Source: DASPUH01 sp035622975
Lineage (GTDB): Bacteria > Chloroflexota > Limnocylindria > Limnocylindrales > CSP1-4
Reading direction: 5' to 3'
DNA length: 31,873 nt
Assembly (NCBI GenBank): GCA_035622975.1
Contig: DASPUH010000060.1
Coordinates: 1-31,873, forward strand
Part shown: positions 7,247 through 14,181 of the stretch, piece after piece
Numbering within the stretch: position 1 is the stretch's first letter
How the letters are laid out: each line of letters begins with the position of its first letter
Program-made: the position numbers and the translations under genes
The notes under the pieces: generated by a model
The model's input: the letters and a program-made list of their open reading frames with translations, nothing else
Database searches by the model: none
What the model was told of the DNA's origin: nothing

Positions 7247-8260
7247 TCAGCCCTGGAACGGCCGCCGGTACGCGGTGGCGGAGGAGACGATCTCGAAGCC
7301 GACCCGCTGATACAGGGTAAGGGCGTCCTGCGCGTTCGCGGCGTCGACGCCGAGCACGGCGCGCTCGTAGCCGGCCGTGCGGATCGCGTGCAGGGCCCGC
7401 ACGACCAGGGCCGTGGCCAGTCCCCGGCGCCGCCATGGGCGGCGCACGGCGACCGAGTCCAGCCAGCCGCGGGACACGCCCATGGCCGCGTTCTCGTCCT
7501 CATGCACGGCGACGAGGACGTGGCCGGCGACCTCGTCGACCGCCCAGGCGACCTGCCACAGGTCAGGCCGCTGGGCGGTCTCGCCCAGGAAGCGCTCGAA
7601 GGCGGCCTCACTCGTGTCCGGCGTGCCCCAGTGGTCGCGGAAGGCCTCCAGGTCAGCCTCCCAGACCGGGCGCCAGTGGCCGGGCAGGACGGGGCGGGCC
7701 TCCAGTCCCGCGGGCAGGGGCGGTGCCGGCTCCAGGTCGTCCAGGTGGCGGTGCTCGAGCAGCAGGAAGTGGCGCTCGGTGCGGAAGCCTGCCGCGTCGA
7801 ACGCGGCGCGCGTCCAGGTCTCGCCGTCGGAGCACCACGCGGCGAACCAGCGTGGCCGGTCGGCCGGCTGGCCGGCCACCAGCTGGTGGCCGCGGGCGAA
7901 GGCCCAGTCGAGCAGGTGGGTGGCCACCCGCTCTCCATCCGGTCCCGGCCGGCAGGCGAGCGAGATCTGCACCTCGAAGGCACCACTGGCATGGTCTCGC
8001 CACTCGACGTCGACATACGCCTCGGGTGCACCACCTCGCTCGACGAGGACGAGGTCGGTCCGCGGGTCGCCGTGCGTCCGGTGCGTGAGGGCCATGGCCA
8101 TGTCTGCGGCGCTGTCGCGTGCCAGCTCACCGGCGGCCGCCAGGCTGACGTTGGCGATGACTGCCATGGCCGCTGCGTCCGCGGTCAAATCCACCGGGAA
8201 GCGTGCCTGTCGGCCGTCGCGCGCTGGGAACGTGGGCAGCGGTGGAGGCGCGTCCGTCAC
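7247..8260 (-). CDS. Two-domain GNAT N-acetyltransferase
   Basis: A 337-residue protein made of two GNAT-like halves. The C-terminal half has the acetyl-CoA loop in SVAVRRPWRRRGLATALV (the R/QxxGxG/A pattern) and the end strand LYQRVGFEIVSS. The N-terminal half keeps the fold pattern (ERVATHLLDWAFARGHQLVAG, then FDAAGFRTERHFLLLE) but a weaker loop, so it is probably the non-catalytic half, as in other double-GNAT enzymes such as mycothiol synthase. The acceptor is unknown. The GTG at 8258-8260 was chosen because it lies 1 bp after the permease TGA; the longer frame reads through the permease gene. It closes the ABC-exporter operon, so it may modify the exported compound or a small-molecule toxin (inference). 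Confidence 0.75.
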   Translation of the reverse strand: MTDAPPPLPTFPARDGRQARFPVDLTADAAAMAVIANVSLAAAGELARDSAADMAMALTHRTHGDPRTDLVLVERGGAPEAYVDVEWRDHASGAFEVQISLACRPGPDGERVATHLLDWAFARGHQLVAGQPADRPRWFAAWCSDGETWTRAAFDAAGFRTERHFLLLEHRHLDDLEPAPPLPAGLEARPVLPGHWRPVWEADLEAFRDHWGTPDTSEAAFERFLGETAQRPDLWQVAWAVDEVAGHVLVAVHEDENAAMGVSRGWLDSVAVRRPWRRRGLATALVVRALHAIRTAGYERAVLGVDAANAQDALTLYQRVGFEIVSSATAYRRPFQG

Positions 8261-8261
8261 C

Positions 8262-9062
8262 TCAACCCACCCGCTTGAGCTTGCCGGTGCGCTTGGCGTA
8301 GCGCTCGGCCCGCCCGAAGACCCACACGCCGAGGGGGATGAGCACGACGCCCATCGCGACGAGCGGCCAGACGTCGCCCCACAGCGCGGTCGCGGGCGTG
8401 CCGTCGAGCAGCGCCGCCCGGACGCCGTCGAGGATGTACGTGGCCGGGCTGAAGCGGCTGACCACCTGCATCCAGCCGGGCAGGATGTCGACCGAGTAGT
8501 AGACACCGCTCACCAACAGCAGGAGGGACTGGAGCACGAACGTCATCTGGGCGCCGCGCTCGACGTACAGCAGCGGCAGGACGGCGGCCATCATGCCGAT
8601 GCCGACGAACGAGGCCGAGCCGAGCAGCATGAAGATCGTCCCGCTCAGGAGGTCGGCGTGCGAGAGGTCCAGCCCGAAGAACAGCACGAGGGCGGCCAGC
8701 ACCACGACCGTCTGGATGAGGCCGTAGAGGATGGCGTACGCGGTCGAGCCCAGCAGCTGGGCGTAACGCCGCACCGGGGCCATCATGGTGTACTCCAGGG
8801 TGCCTTCCCAGCGCTCCCACGCAATCGTCTCGGCGATGAAGGCGAAGACGGTCGAGAGGTAGTTCCAGAAGATGGCCCCGACCATCAGCGACAGGATCAG
8901 GCGGGCCGAGCCCTGTTCCTTGCCGATGAGGGTGATGGAGAGCGCGCCAGCGATGGCATAGACCAGGAAGGCAGCCTCCCATCCCCAGTACCGCCTGGTC
9001 AGGTTGAAGTTGCGCTCGACGAAGGCGAAGCTCGCCCGCAGTTCGCGGGCCGTTCCGGTCAC
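8262..9062 (-). CDS. ABC-2 type exporter permease
   Basis: A 266-residue integral membrane protein with six predicted membrane segments and the ABC-2/DrrB-like layout. An N-terminal cytoplasmic part (FVERNFNLTRRYWGWEAAF) is followed by AETIAWERWEGTLEYTMMAP, the conserved 'E-x-GTLE' coupling-helix region. The loop PGWMQVVSRFSPATYILDGVR lies before the last segments. It pairs with the ATPase encoded upstream (9373-10251) to export a drug, lipid or polysaccharide. The GTG at 9060-9062 begins VTGTARELRASF. The small basic-protein gene lies between the ATPase and the permease. Order in the transcript: ATPase, small protein, permease, GNAT. Confidence 0.87.
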   Translation of the reverse strand: MTGTARELRASFAFVERNFNLTRRYWGWEAAFLVYAIAGALSITLIGKEQGSARLILSLMVGAIFWNYLSTVFAFIAETIAWERWEGTLEYTMMAPVRRYAQLLGSTAYAILYGLIQTVVVLAALVLFFGLDLSHADLLSGTIFMLLGSASFVGIGMMAAVLPLLYVERGAQMTFVLQSLLLLVSGVYYSVDILPGWMQVVSRFSPATYILDGVRAALLDGTPATALWGDVWPLVAMGVVLIPLGVWVFGRAERYAKRTGKLKRVG

Positions 9063-9098
9063 GACGTGGTCCTCCGGGGTGAGGGCCGGTCCGCCCCC

Positions 9099-9308
9099 CT
9101 AGCGGGAGCGGACCGGCGTGAAGCTCGGGTCGCCGGCGAGCCGGGTCCCGAGTCGCACCATGGATCGTCCGATCCGCCGGCGGGCAGCCGACGGACGGGC
9201 CGTTCGCCGGCCGGGGCGTCGCCCACGGCGGTCGGCGGCAGCATCACGCCACGCTTCCGTGGCGCGGGCCTGGTGCATCGTCATCGCGAGATGGGGATCG
9301 ATGCGCAT
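9099..9308 (-). CDS. Small highly basic protein inside the ABC-exporter operon
   Basis: A 69-residue protein beginning MRIDPHLAMTMHQARATEAW and then very rich in arginine and alanine (about 20 Arg), with no membrane segment. The start is well supported: AAAGGAGGT at 9314-9322 (minus strand) is a near-perfect Shine-Dalgarno sequence 5 nt before the ATG at 9306-9308. The longer frame upstream is ignored for that reason. Short proteins with a similar opening (MxxxxxxxMxxxRxxExxRxA) are common next to other genes in high-GC Gram-positives and Chloroflexota, from memory, without a known role. The strong ribosome-binding site and the position between ATPase and permease suggest it is really made. 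A regulatory or nucleic-acid-binding role would be a guess. Confidence 0.7.
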   Translation of the reverse strand: MRIDPHLAMTMHQARATEAWRDAAADRRGRRPGRRTARPSAARRRIGRSMVRLGTRLAGDPSFTPVRSR

Positions 9309-9372
9309 CGGGAACCTCCTTTCCTGGTGATGTGTCCCTGCGTCGTTCGGCCGACGCCGGCTGGGTGCCGGC

Positions 9373-10251
9373 TCAGGCCTCGGTCTCGGGGCCGTCCTCG
9401 GTCTCGATGTCGTCATCGAGCGAGCGCCCCGTGTAGGTCATGAAGACGTTGTCGATGGTCGGCTCGAGGCCCGTCTCGCGCGCGACGCGGGCCTTGAGCT
9501 CGGCGGCCGTCCCTTCCACGACGAGCCGGCCGCCGGCCAGGATGGCCAGCCGATCGCACAGGCGCTCGGCCTCGTCCAGGTCGTGGGTCGTGAGCACGAT
9601 CGTGGCGTCGTGCGTGTCCCGCAGCTCCTCGATGAAGGCCTGCACCTCCAGCTTGGAGCGCGGGTCGAGACCCGTCGTCGGTTCGTCCAGGAGCAGGAGG
9701 GTCGGGCTGGTCAGCAGCGCCCGCGCGATGGCGACTTTCTGCTGCATGCCCCGGCTCATCTGCTCGAGCGGCCGGTCGAGGCGGGATTCGGCGACCCCCA
9801 GGCGGGCCAGGATGCTCACCGCCCCGCGCCTGGCGACCTTCGCGTCCAGCCCGTACAGGCGGGCCGCGTAGATCAGGTTCTCGAACGGTGAGAGCTTCTT
9901 GAAGAACGCCGCGTCGACGCTGACGCGGTTGATGAGGCGCTTCACCGCCATCTCGTCGCGGGCGATGTCGTGGCCGAACACCTCGACCCGACCCGAGTCG
10001 ATGGTCAACAGCGTGCTGACCAGGCGGATGAGCGTGGATTTGCCGGAGCCGTTCGCCCCCAGCACCCCGTAGATCTCGCCGCGGGCCAGCCGCATGGAGA
10101 CGTCGCTGATGGCGACGACGGGTCGCCGGTGGCGGCCCACGACGAACGTCTTGTGGACGTGGTCGATGAGCAGCGCCGGTTGCGCGGGCACGGCCGATCC
10201 GGCTGGCATGGCCAGCGGCGTGAGGGCCGTCGGTTCCAGGATGAGGGTCAT
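9373..10251 (-). CDS. ABC-2 exporter ATPase (DrrA/daunorubicin-resistance type)
   Basis: A 292-residue ATP-binding subunit. Walker A is GANGSGKST (65-73). The signature is MSRGMQQ (165-171) in place of the common LSGGQ, a form usual in this exporter branch. Walker B is LLLLDEPTTGLD (185-196), followed by the H-loop LTTHDLDEAERL. The C-terminal tail (EPTIDNVFMTYTGRSLDDD) resembles that of DrrA-like proteins. A 27-residue extension precedes the first strand (LLIDHVHKTF). It powers the permease encoded downstream. The ATG at 10249-10251 is preceded by GGAG with 9 nt spacing. Expression probably depends on the promoter at 10556-10585 and on reading through the terminator at 10338-10369, which lies between promoter and gene. 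Confidence 0.9.
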   Translation of the reverse strand: MTLILEPTALTPLAMPAGSAVPAQPALLIDHVHKTFVVGRHRRPVVAISDVSMRLARGEIYGVLGANGSGKSTLIRLVSTLLTIDSGRVEVFGHDIARDEMAVKRLINRVSVDAAFFKKLSPFENLIYAARLYGLDAKVARRGAVSILARLGVAESRLDRPLEQMSRGMQQKVAIARALLTSPTLLLLDEPTTGLDPRSKLEVQAFIEELRDTHDATIVLTTHDLDEAERLCDRLAILAGGRLVVEGTAAELKARVARETGLEPTIDNVFMTYTGRSLDDDIETEDGPETEA

Positions 10252-10337
10252 GGCGCGTGCTCCACGTGTCGAAACGAGGCCTGGGCGTGGGCCCCGGGGA
10301 GGGGCGGCTCTCGTTGACGACCCGGCACGCGGGCATC

Positions 10338-10369
10338 AAAAAAGCCGGGGGCCCATCTGGCCCTCCGGC
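10338..10369 (-). terminator. Intrinsic terminator in the leader of the ABC-exporter operon
   Basis: On the minus strand a GC-rich hairpin runs from 10369 to 10344, with outer arms GCCGG/CCGGC and a five-pair inner stem after a single bulged A. It is directly followed by six T residues (10343-10338). This is a standard rho-independent terminator, 86 bp before the ATPase ATG and downstream of a consensus promoter. A further hairpin, GGCGGC-loop-GCCGCC, sits just before it (10381-10395). Confidence 0.75.
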
Positions 10370-10400
10370 TCCAGCGGTTCGGCGGCTCAGCCGCCTGGCA

Positions 10401-10502
10401 CTAGTCGGCGCAGGGCGCAGATCTCCCATCGACGGCGGCGCCGAGCGGCGCAGCCGTCGGCAGCTCGATGGCTGCCCGGAAGGGGATGGTGGTGCTGGAC
10501 AT
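10401..10502 (-). CDS. Putative 33-residue leader peptide upstream of the ABC exporter
   Basis: A 34-codon frame including the stop lies between the promoter (10556-10585) and the terminator (10338-10369). The peptide begins MSSTTIPFRAAIELPTAAPL and ends RSAPCAD. AGGAG lies 11 nt before the ATG at 10500-10502. Inside the frame, 10431-10458 can form a hairpin of 11 base pairs with one mismatch (GACGGC...GCCGTC outer, GCGCC...GGCGC inner). The arrangement of leader frame, hairpins and terminator before a transporter is that of a transcription attenuator. The peptide has no run of one amino acid that would point to an amino-acid sensor. Alternatives are a free-standing small gene ending at the terminator, or a precursor peptide exported by the ABC system; it has a single Cys and no obvious leader/core cleavage site. 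Confidence 0.5.
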   Translation of the reverse strand: MSSTTIPFRAAIELPTAAPLGAAVDGRSAPCAD

Positions 10503-10555
10503 CTGCGGTGGGACTCCTAGAGGGCGCGGCAAGCCCGTCGCGACCGAAGGACCGG

Positions 10556-10585
10556 AGGATAGCCGAGCGCGGGTCGCCGTGTCAA
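10556..10585 (-). promoter_or_regulatory. Consensus sigma70-type promoter for the leader ORF and ABC exporter
   Basis: On the minus strand TTGACA (10580-10585) and TATCCT (10556-10561) are separated by 18 bp. Transcription should begin near 10549, giving about 47 nt before the leader ATG at 10502 and about 300 nt before the ATPase ATG. The promoter starts 13 bp beyond the stop of the zinc-ribbon gene, so the exporter operon is a separate unit. Confidence 0.75.
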
Positions 10586-10597
10586 CGCGCCGCAGGA

Positions 10598-11509
10598 CTA
10601 GGGCGCCGGCGTGTCCGTGGGCTGGGGCGCCGGCGTGTCCGTCGGCGGTGGTGGCGGCGTGTCGGTGGGTGCCGGGGTCGGCGTGTCGGTCGGGGTGGGC
10701 ATGGGAGTATCCGTCGGTGTGGGTGTCGCGGTCGGACCGTCGGTCGGCGTGCCGCCGGCGGTCGCAGTCGGACGGGGGCTGGGCCGTGGCGTCGGCCCAG
10801 CGCCGCCATGCGAGCCGTCGCCGCCCGAGCCGCCCTGGCCGCCCCGGTCGTTGCCGCCCGGGTTGCCGGCGGGCGTGGACCCGGCGATCGGCTGCGGGGA
10901 GATCCCGTCGGCGGGGCTCGCCGACGTCGCCGGGCTCGCGATCGGCCCGGCCCCGAGGGCGGCTCCCGTCGGGTTCGACGTGGGCAGCGCCGTGCCGGCG
11001 AATGAGACGAGTTGCCAGCTCACGAGCAGGCCCAGCGTGGTCAGGCAGAGGAGGAGGACGGCGTGCGTCGCGATCCGCACCGGCTTGCCCAGACCCGTTG
11101 CGAGGGAGCCCAGCCCGGCGGTGCCACGATCTCGAGCGGCCGACAGCCGGTGGCCCAGACGGACGGCCGACGCGGCAGGGGAGCCGGGGAGCGACGCCAT
11201 GCCCAGGGCCGCGGGCGCGAGCGGCGCCGGCGTATTAGTCAAGTCATCTGGCGCCACCAGGCTCCAGCCCGTGGCTGCGGCGGGGACGGCGGGCGGCACC
11301 GCCGGTGAGGCGCCCGTGGCGGCGCGGCCCGATCCAGCGAGGCCCACGGTGAACGGGGCGCAGTTCAGGCAGAGGTCCCGCCCGCGGTTCCAGCAGTCGG
11401 GGCAGACTTCCAGGCGGCAAGACGCGCAGCGATGGAAGAGCCGCCGATCGGGGCTCCCGTACTGGTCGCGGTCGGTCCCGCAGTTCTCGCAGAAGGCGGC
11501 GTCAGTCAA
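10598..11509 (-). CDS. Zinc-ribbon membrane protein with a Pro/Thr/Asp repeat tail
   Basis: A 303-residue protein of unknown function with a clear three-part layout. Residues 7-50 hold eight cysteines in four CxxC pairs (C7/C10, C28/C31, C36/C39, C47/C50), enough for two zinc ions. A single membrane helix lies at about 147-170 (ATHAVLLLCLTTLGLLVSWQ). Beyond it, a low-complexity tail ends in several PTDTP-type repeats (from about residue 255), expected outside the membrane. The topology would put the zinc module in the cytoplasm and the tail in the cell wall or outside. The start is the TTG at 11507-11509, with AGGGGG upstream at somewhat long spacing; no ATG or GTG keeps the first CxxC. The DNA of the tail is itself a tandem repeat, so its length may vary between strains. 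Confidence 0.65.
   Translation of the reverse strand: MTDAAFCENCGTDRDQYGSPDRRLFHRCASCRLEVCPDCWNRGRDLCLNCAPFTVGLAGSGRAATGASPAVPPAVPAAATGWSLVAPDDLTNTPAPLAPAALGMASLPGSPAASAVRLGHRLSAARDRGTAGLGSLATGLGKPVRIATHAVLLLCLTTLGLLVSWQLVSFAGTALPTSNPTGAALGAGPIASPATSASPADGISPQPIAGSTPAGNPGGNDRGGQGGSGGDGSHGGAGPTPRPSPRPTATAGGTPTDGPTATPTPTDTPMPTPTDTPTPAPTDTPPPPPTDTPAPQPTDTPAP
10601..10760 (-). repeat. Coding tandem repeat (PTDTP units) in the zinc-ribbon protein gene
   Basis: Degenerate units of about 21-24 bp, seen on the plus strand as recurring GGCGTGTCGGTGGG-like blocks, encode the P-T-D-T-P repeats at the protein C-terminus. The reading frame is kept through all units, so this is a protein repeat and not an array of another kind. 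Confidence 0.7.
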
Positions 11510-11668
11510 TGGTCGTGCGAGCCCCCTGAAGTGGGCAGGCGGACGTGTGGTCCCGGACCACCCTGACGCTAGCGGGCCCGGCGGGGCGGCGGCGTAGTGA
11601 ACTCGTACCGCGCGAGGCGGCAGTGGTCCCCGACGGTGCCTGGACGCGCCGGGGGGTGCGGCCGCGGT

Positions 11669-12574
11669 TCAGAGGCCGGGTTCGGCGATCACCGGCTGGC
11701 CGGCGCCTCGCCGTCCGACCGCCACACTGGCCAGGACCACGGCCCCGCCCGCCAGCTGCAGGACGGAGACGGTGTCGCGCAACAGGATGACCGCGATCAG
11801 GACGCCAAGGAACGGTTCCAGATACGCGAAGAGCGCCGCCCGCGAAGCCCCGATCCGGTGGATGGCCGTGAAGTAGAGGATGTTGGTCACGGTCACGCTG
11901 AGGATCGCGGCGTATAGCAGCCCCACCCACGCGTCGGGCGGCACGGCCGACCAGTCCTGCGCGAGGACGCTGGGCGCGCTGAAGGGCACCAGGACGAGTG
12001 TCCCCACGACCATCACGAAGGCCGACAGCTGGAGGGCCGAATAGCGCCGCATGAGGGGCCGGATAAGGACGGAGTAGACCGCCCAGCTGAGGGCCGTGGC
12101 GAGGGCCCCCAGTTCGCCCACGACGCTGATGCCGCCGACCGCCTCCCCGCCACCGACCACGATCAGGGTCACCCCCACCAGTCCAGCGGCGAGGCCGAGC
12201 CACAGCCGGCGGGCGACCCGCTCCTGACGCGTGAGGACGGCGATGACGGCGGTCCAGATCGGGATCGTGCCGATCAGCAGGGCCACGTTGGCGGCCGACG
12301 TCGCCTGCAGGGCCGTCACGAAGGCGACCTGGTTGATGGTGATGCCGATGAGGGCGGCGGCCAGGAGCAGGGGCAGGTCGCGGCGCTGGAACCGTGGCCG
12401 GCCCTCGCGCATCAGCACGACGGCCACCGTGACCGAAGCGCCGAGAGCGAACCGCACGACCGAGAAGGCCAGCGGCGCGATGTCGGTCACGCCGACCTTG
12501 ACCGCCGTGAAGTTGCCGCTCCAGATGAGGACCGTGACGAGGAGCGCAAGCTCGGCCGAGGGGCGCGTCCGCAT
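11669..12574 (-). CDS. EamA/DMT-family transporter
   Basis: A 301-residue membrane protein with ten predicted helices formed by two EamA repeats. The first repeat begins LALLVTVLIWSGNFTAVKVG, with the family-typical W-x-x-N/S-F motif. The second begins around GELGALATALSWAVYSVLIRPL. The end of repeat two, GASRAALFAYLEPFLGVLIAVILLRD, carries the conserved 'P-x-x-a-x-l' segment. Members export metabolites, often amino acids or nucleotide precursors; the substrate is not readable. The ATG at 12572-12574 lies 7 nt from a TACCAT -10-like box on the minus strand (12582-12587) and has no Shine-Dalgarno sequence, so it is a candidate leaderless gene. Larger frames across this region in other phases have arginine/proline-rich translations and are shadows. 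Confidence 0.9.
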   Translation of the reverse strand: MRTRPSAELALLVTVLIWSGNFTAVKVGVTDIAPLAFSVVRFALGASVTVAVVLMREGRPRFQRRDLPLLLAAALIGITINQVAFVTALQATSAANVALLIGTIPIWTAVIAVLTRQERVARRLWLGLAAGLVGVTLIVVGGGEAVGGISVVGELGALATALSWAVYSVLIRPLMRRYSALQLSAFVMVVGTLVLVPFSAPSVLAQDWSAVPPDAWVGLLYAAILSVTVTNILYFTAIHRIGASRAALFAYLEPFLGVLIAVILLRDTVSVLQLAGGAVVLASVAVGRRGAGQPVIAEPGL

Positions 12575-12581
12575 CCCGAGG

Positions 12582-12682
12582 ATGGTAACCGTTCAGCGCG
12601 GTTGTGATGGTTATCTTCGTGAGACGCGGCGAGCGGGCCCGCGGCGGGCGTCGCCGACAGCCTTTAGCCAGCCGAGTAGGAT
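12582..12682. promoter_or_regulatory. Divergent -10 boxes between the EamA and MoxR genes
   Basis: On the minus strand TACCAT (12582-12587) is 7 nt from the EamA ATG. On the plus strand TAGGAT (12677-12682) is 9 nt from the MoxR ATG at 12692. The 117-bp gap also holds two similar blocks, GATGGTAACC (12581-12590) and GATGGTTATC (12606-12615), which might be a regulator site. No good -35 boxes were seen. Confidence 0.45.
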
Positions 12683-12691
12683 GGCCTCCGG

Positions 12692-14167
12692 ATGGCCCGC
12701 GAAACCCCACCAGTGCCCGACCCGAAGCCCCGCCGTTCGCGGTCCGCCGCCGGGCGCGCCGAGCCCGCCCGGCCTCGCACGATCGGGCAGCTCCGTGTCG
12801 CCGGATGGTCGTCTCGCACCGTCAAGGACGAGATGCGGGCCAACCTCATCGACCGGCTGGGCGAGGGCGAGCCGCTCTTCCCCGGTATCGTCGGCTACGA
12901 CGACACGGTCATCCCGGCCATCGAGAACGCGATCCTGGCTGGCCACGACCTGGTCTTCCTGGGCGAGCGTGGGCAGGCGAAAACGCGCCTGGCACGCCTG
13001 CTGGTGGGCCTTCTCGACGACGAGATCCCGATGATCGACGGCGGGGAGCTGCACGATGATCCGTACCTCCCCGTGAGCGCCGCGGCGCGGGCCCTCGTGG
13101 CCGCCCACGGCGACGCGACGCCGGTCGCCTGGCTGCCGCGGCAGGCTCGCTACACGGAGAAGCTGGCCACCCCCGACATCACCATCGCCGACCTCATCGG
13201 CGAGGTCGACCCGATCAAGGTGGCCGAGGGGCGCTACCTGGCCGACGAGTCGACCATCCACTTCGGCCTCATCCCGCGCGCCAACCGCGGCGTGTTCGCC
13301 CTCAACGAGCTGCCCGACCTGGCCGAGCGCATCCAGGTGGGCCTCCTCAACATCCTCGAGGAGCGCGACGTCCAGGTGCGCGGCTACACCCTGCGCCTGC
13401 CGCTGGACCTGTTCGTGGTGGCCAGCGCCAACCCGGAGGACTACACCAGCCGCGGCCGCATCATCACGCCGCTCAAGGACCGCCTGGGGTCCCAGGTGCG
13501 CACCCACTACCCGCACTCGATCGCCGACGAGATCGCCATCATGCGCCAGGAGCGGGTGGCCTTCCCCGACGGGACGCAGCCGGTCGCCGAAGAGCCGCCG
13601 TACATGCTGGAGCTGGTGGCCGAGATCTCGCAGCTGGCGCGCCGCTCGGCGGAGATCAGCCAGCGCTCCGGGGTCAGCGTCCGCGTCAGCATCACCAACC
13701 TGGAGACGCTCCAGGCCAACGCCCTCAAGCGGGCCGTGCGGCTGGGGGAGCCGACCGCCGCGCCACGCGTGAGCGACCTCGGGGCGCTCATCCCCTCGAC
13801 GACCGGCAAGATCGAGCTGGAGACGCTCAACGACGAGGCGCCGGAGGAGCGGGTCGTGGAGCGCCTCATGTCACGGGCCCTGGCCAACGTGTTCGGGCGC
13901 CGCGTCAACATCGACGACCTGGACCCGGTGGTCAGCGCCTTCGAGAACGGCCTCGTGCTCGAGACGGGCGAGCGCCTCCGCTCGCGTGAGTACGTGCGCT
14001 GGTCGCGCGAGACGCCCGGCCTGGCCGGCGCGGTGGCGCGCCTGGGCGGCGGCGACTCGCCGGCCGCGGTGGCTTCCGGGGTCGAGTTCCTGCTGGAGGG
14101 CCTGCACCTCCACCGGCGCCTCAACAAGGACCGCGCCAGCGACGGCGGCGGGCGCTACCGCCGCTGA
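12692..14167 (+). CDS. MoxR/Mg-chelatase-type AAA+ ATPase
   Basis: A 491-residue AAA+ protein. Walker A is GERGQAKT (91-98). The Walker B region is GVFALNELPDL (200-210), where Asn-Glu replaces the usual Asp-Glu, a variant known in this branch. Sensor 1 is ASANPED (244-250) and an arginine-finger candidate is R264 in PLKDRLGSQ. The protein should form a ring that hydrolyses ATP to remodel a partner or insert a metal/cofactor. The partner is almost certainly the VWA protein encoded 14 bp downstream, as in MoxR-VWA and ChlI-ChlD pairs. The client is unknown. The first 30 residues are basic and disordered-looking, so a later start is possible, but the ATG at 12692 fits the -10 box 9 nt upstream. 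Confidence 0.88.
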   Translation: MARETPPVPDPKPRRSRSAAGRAEPARPRTIGQLRVAGWSSRTVKDEMRANLIDRLGEGEPLFPGIVGYDDTVIPAIENAILAGHDLVFLGERGQAKTRLARLLVGLLDDEIPMIDGGELHDDPYLPVSAAARALVAAHGDATPVAWLPRQARYTEKLATPDITIADLIGEVDPIKVAEGRYLADESTIHFGLIPRANRGVFALNELPDLAERIQVGLLNILEERDVQVRGYTLRLPLDLFVVASANPEDYTSRGRIITPLKDRLGSQVRTHYPHSIADEIAIMRQERVAFPDGTQPVAEEPPYMLELVAEISQLARRSAEISQRSGVSVRVSITNLETLQANALKRAVRLGEPTAAPRVSDLGALIPSTTGKIELETLNDEAPEERVVERLMSRALANVFGRRVNIDDLDPVVSAFENGLVLETGERLRSREYVRWSRETPGLAGAVARLGGGDSPAAVASGVEFLLEGLHLHRRLNKDRASDGGGRYRR

Positions 14168-14181
14168 GGGCCGGCCCGCGC

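Noticed and set aside
10338..10560. T-box or known metabolite riboswitch in the exporter leader
   Set aside because: No T-box sequence or recognisable riboswitch core was seen. The leader is better explained by an ORF with hairpins and a terminator.
10601..10760. Tandem repeat that could be mistaken for a CRISPR or a minisatellite
   Set aside because: Units are in frame and encode PTDTP repeats of a protein. There are no regular spacers of similar length and no cas genes.
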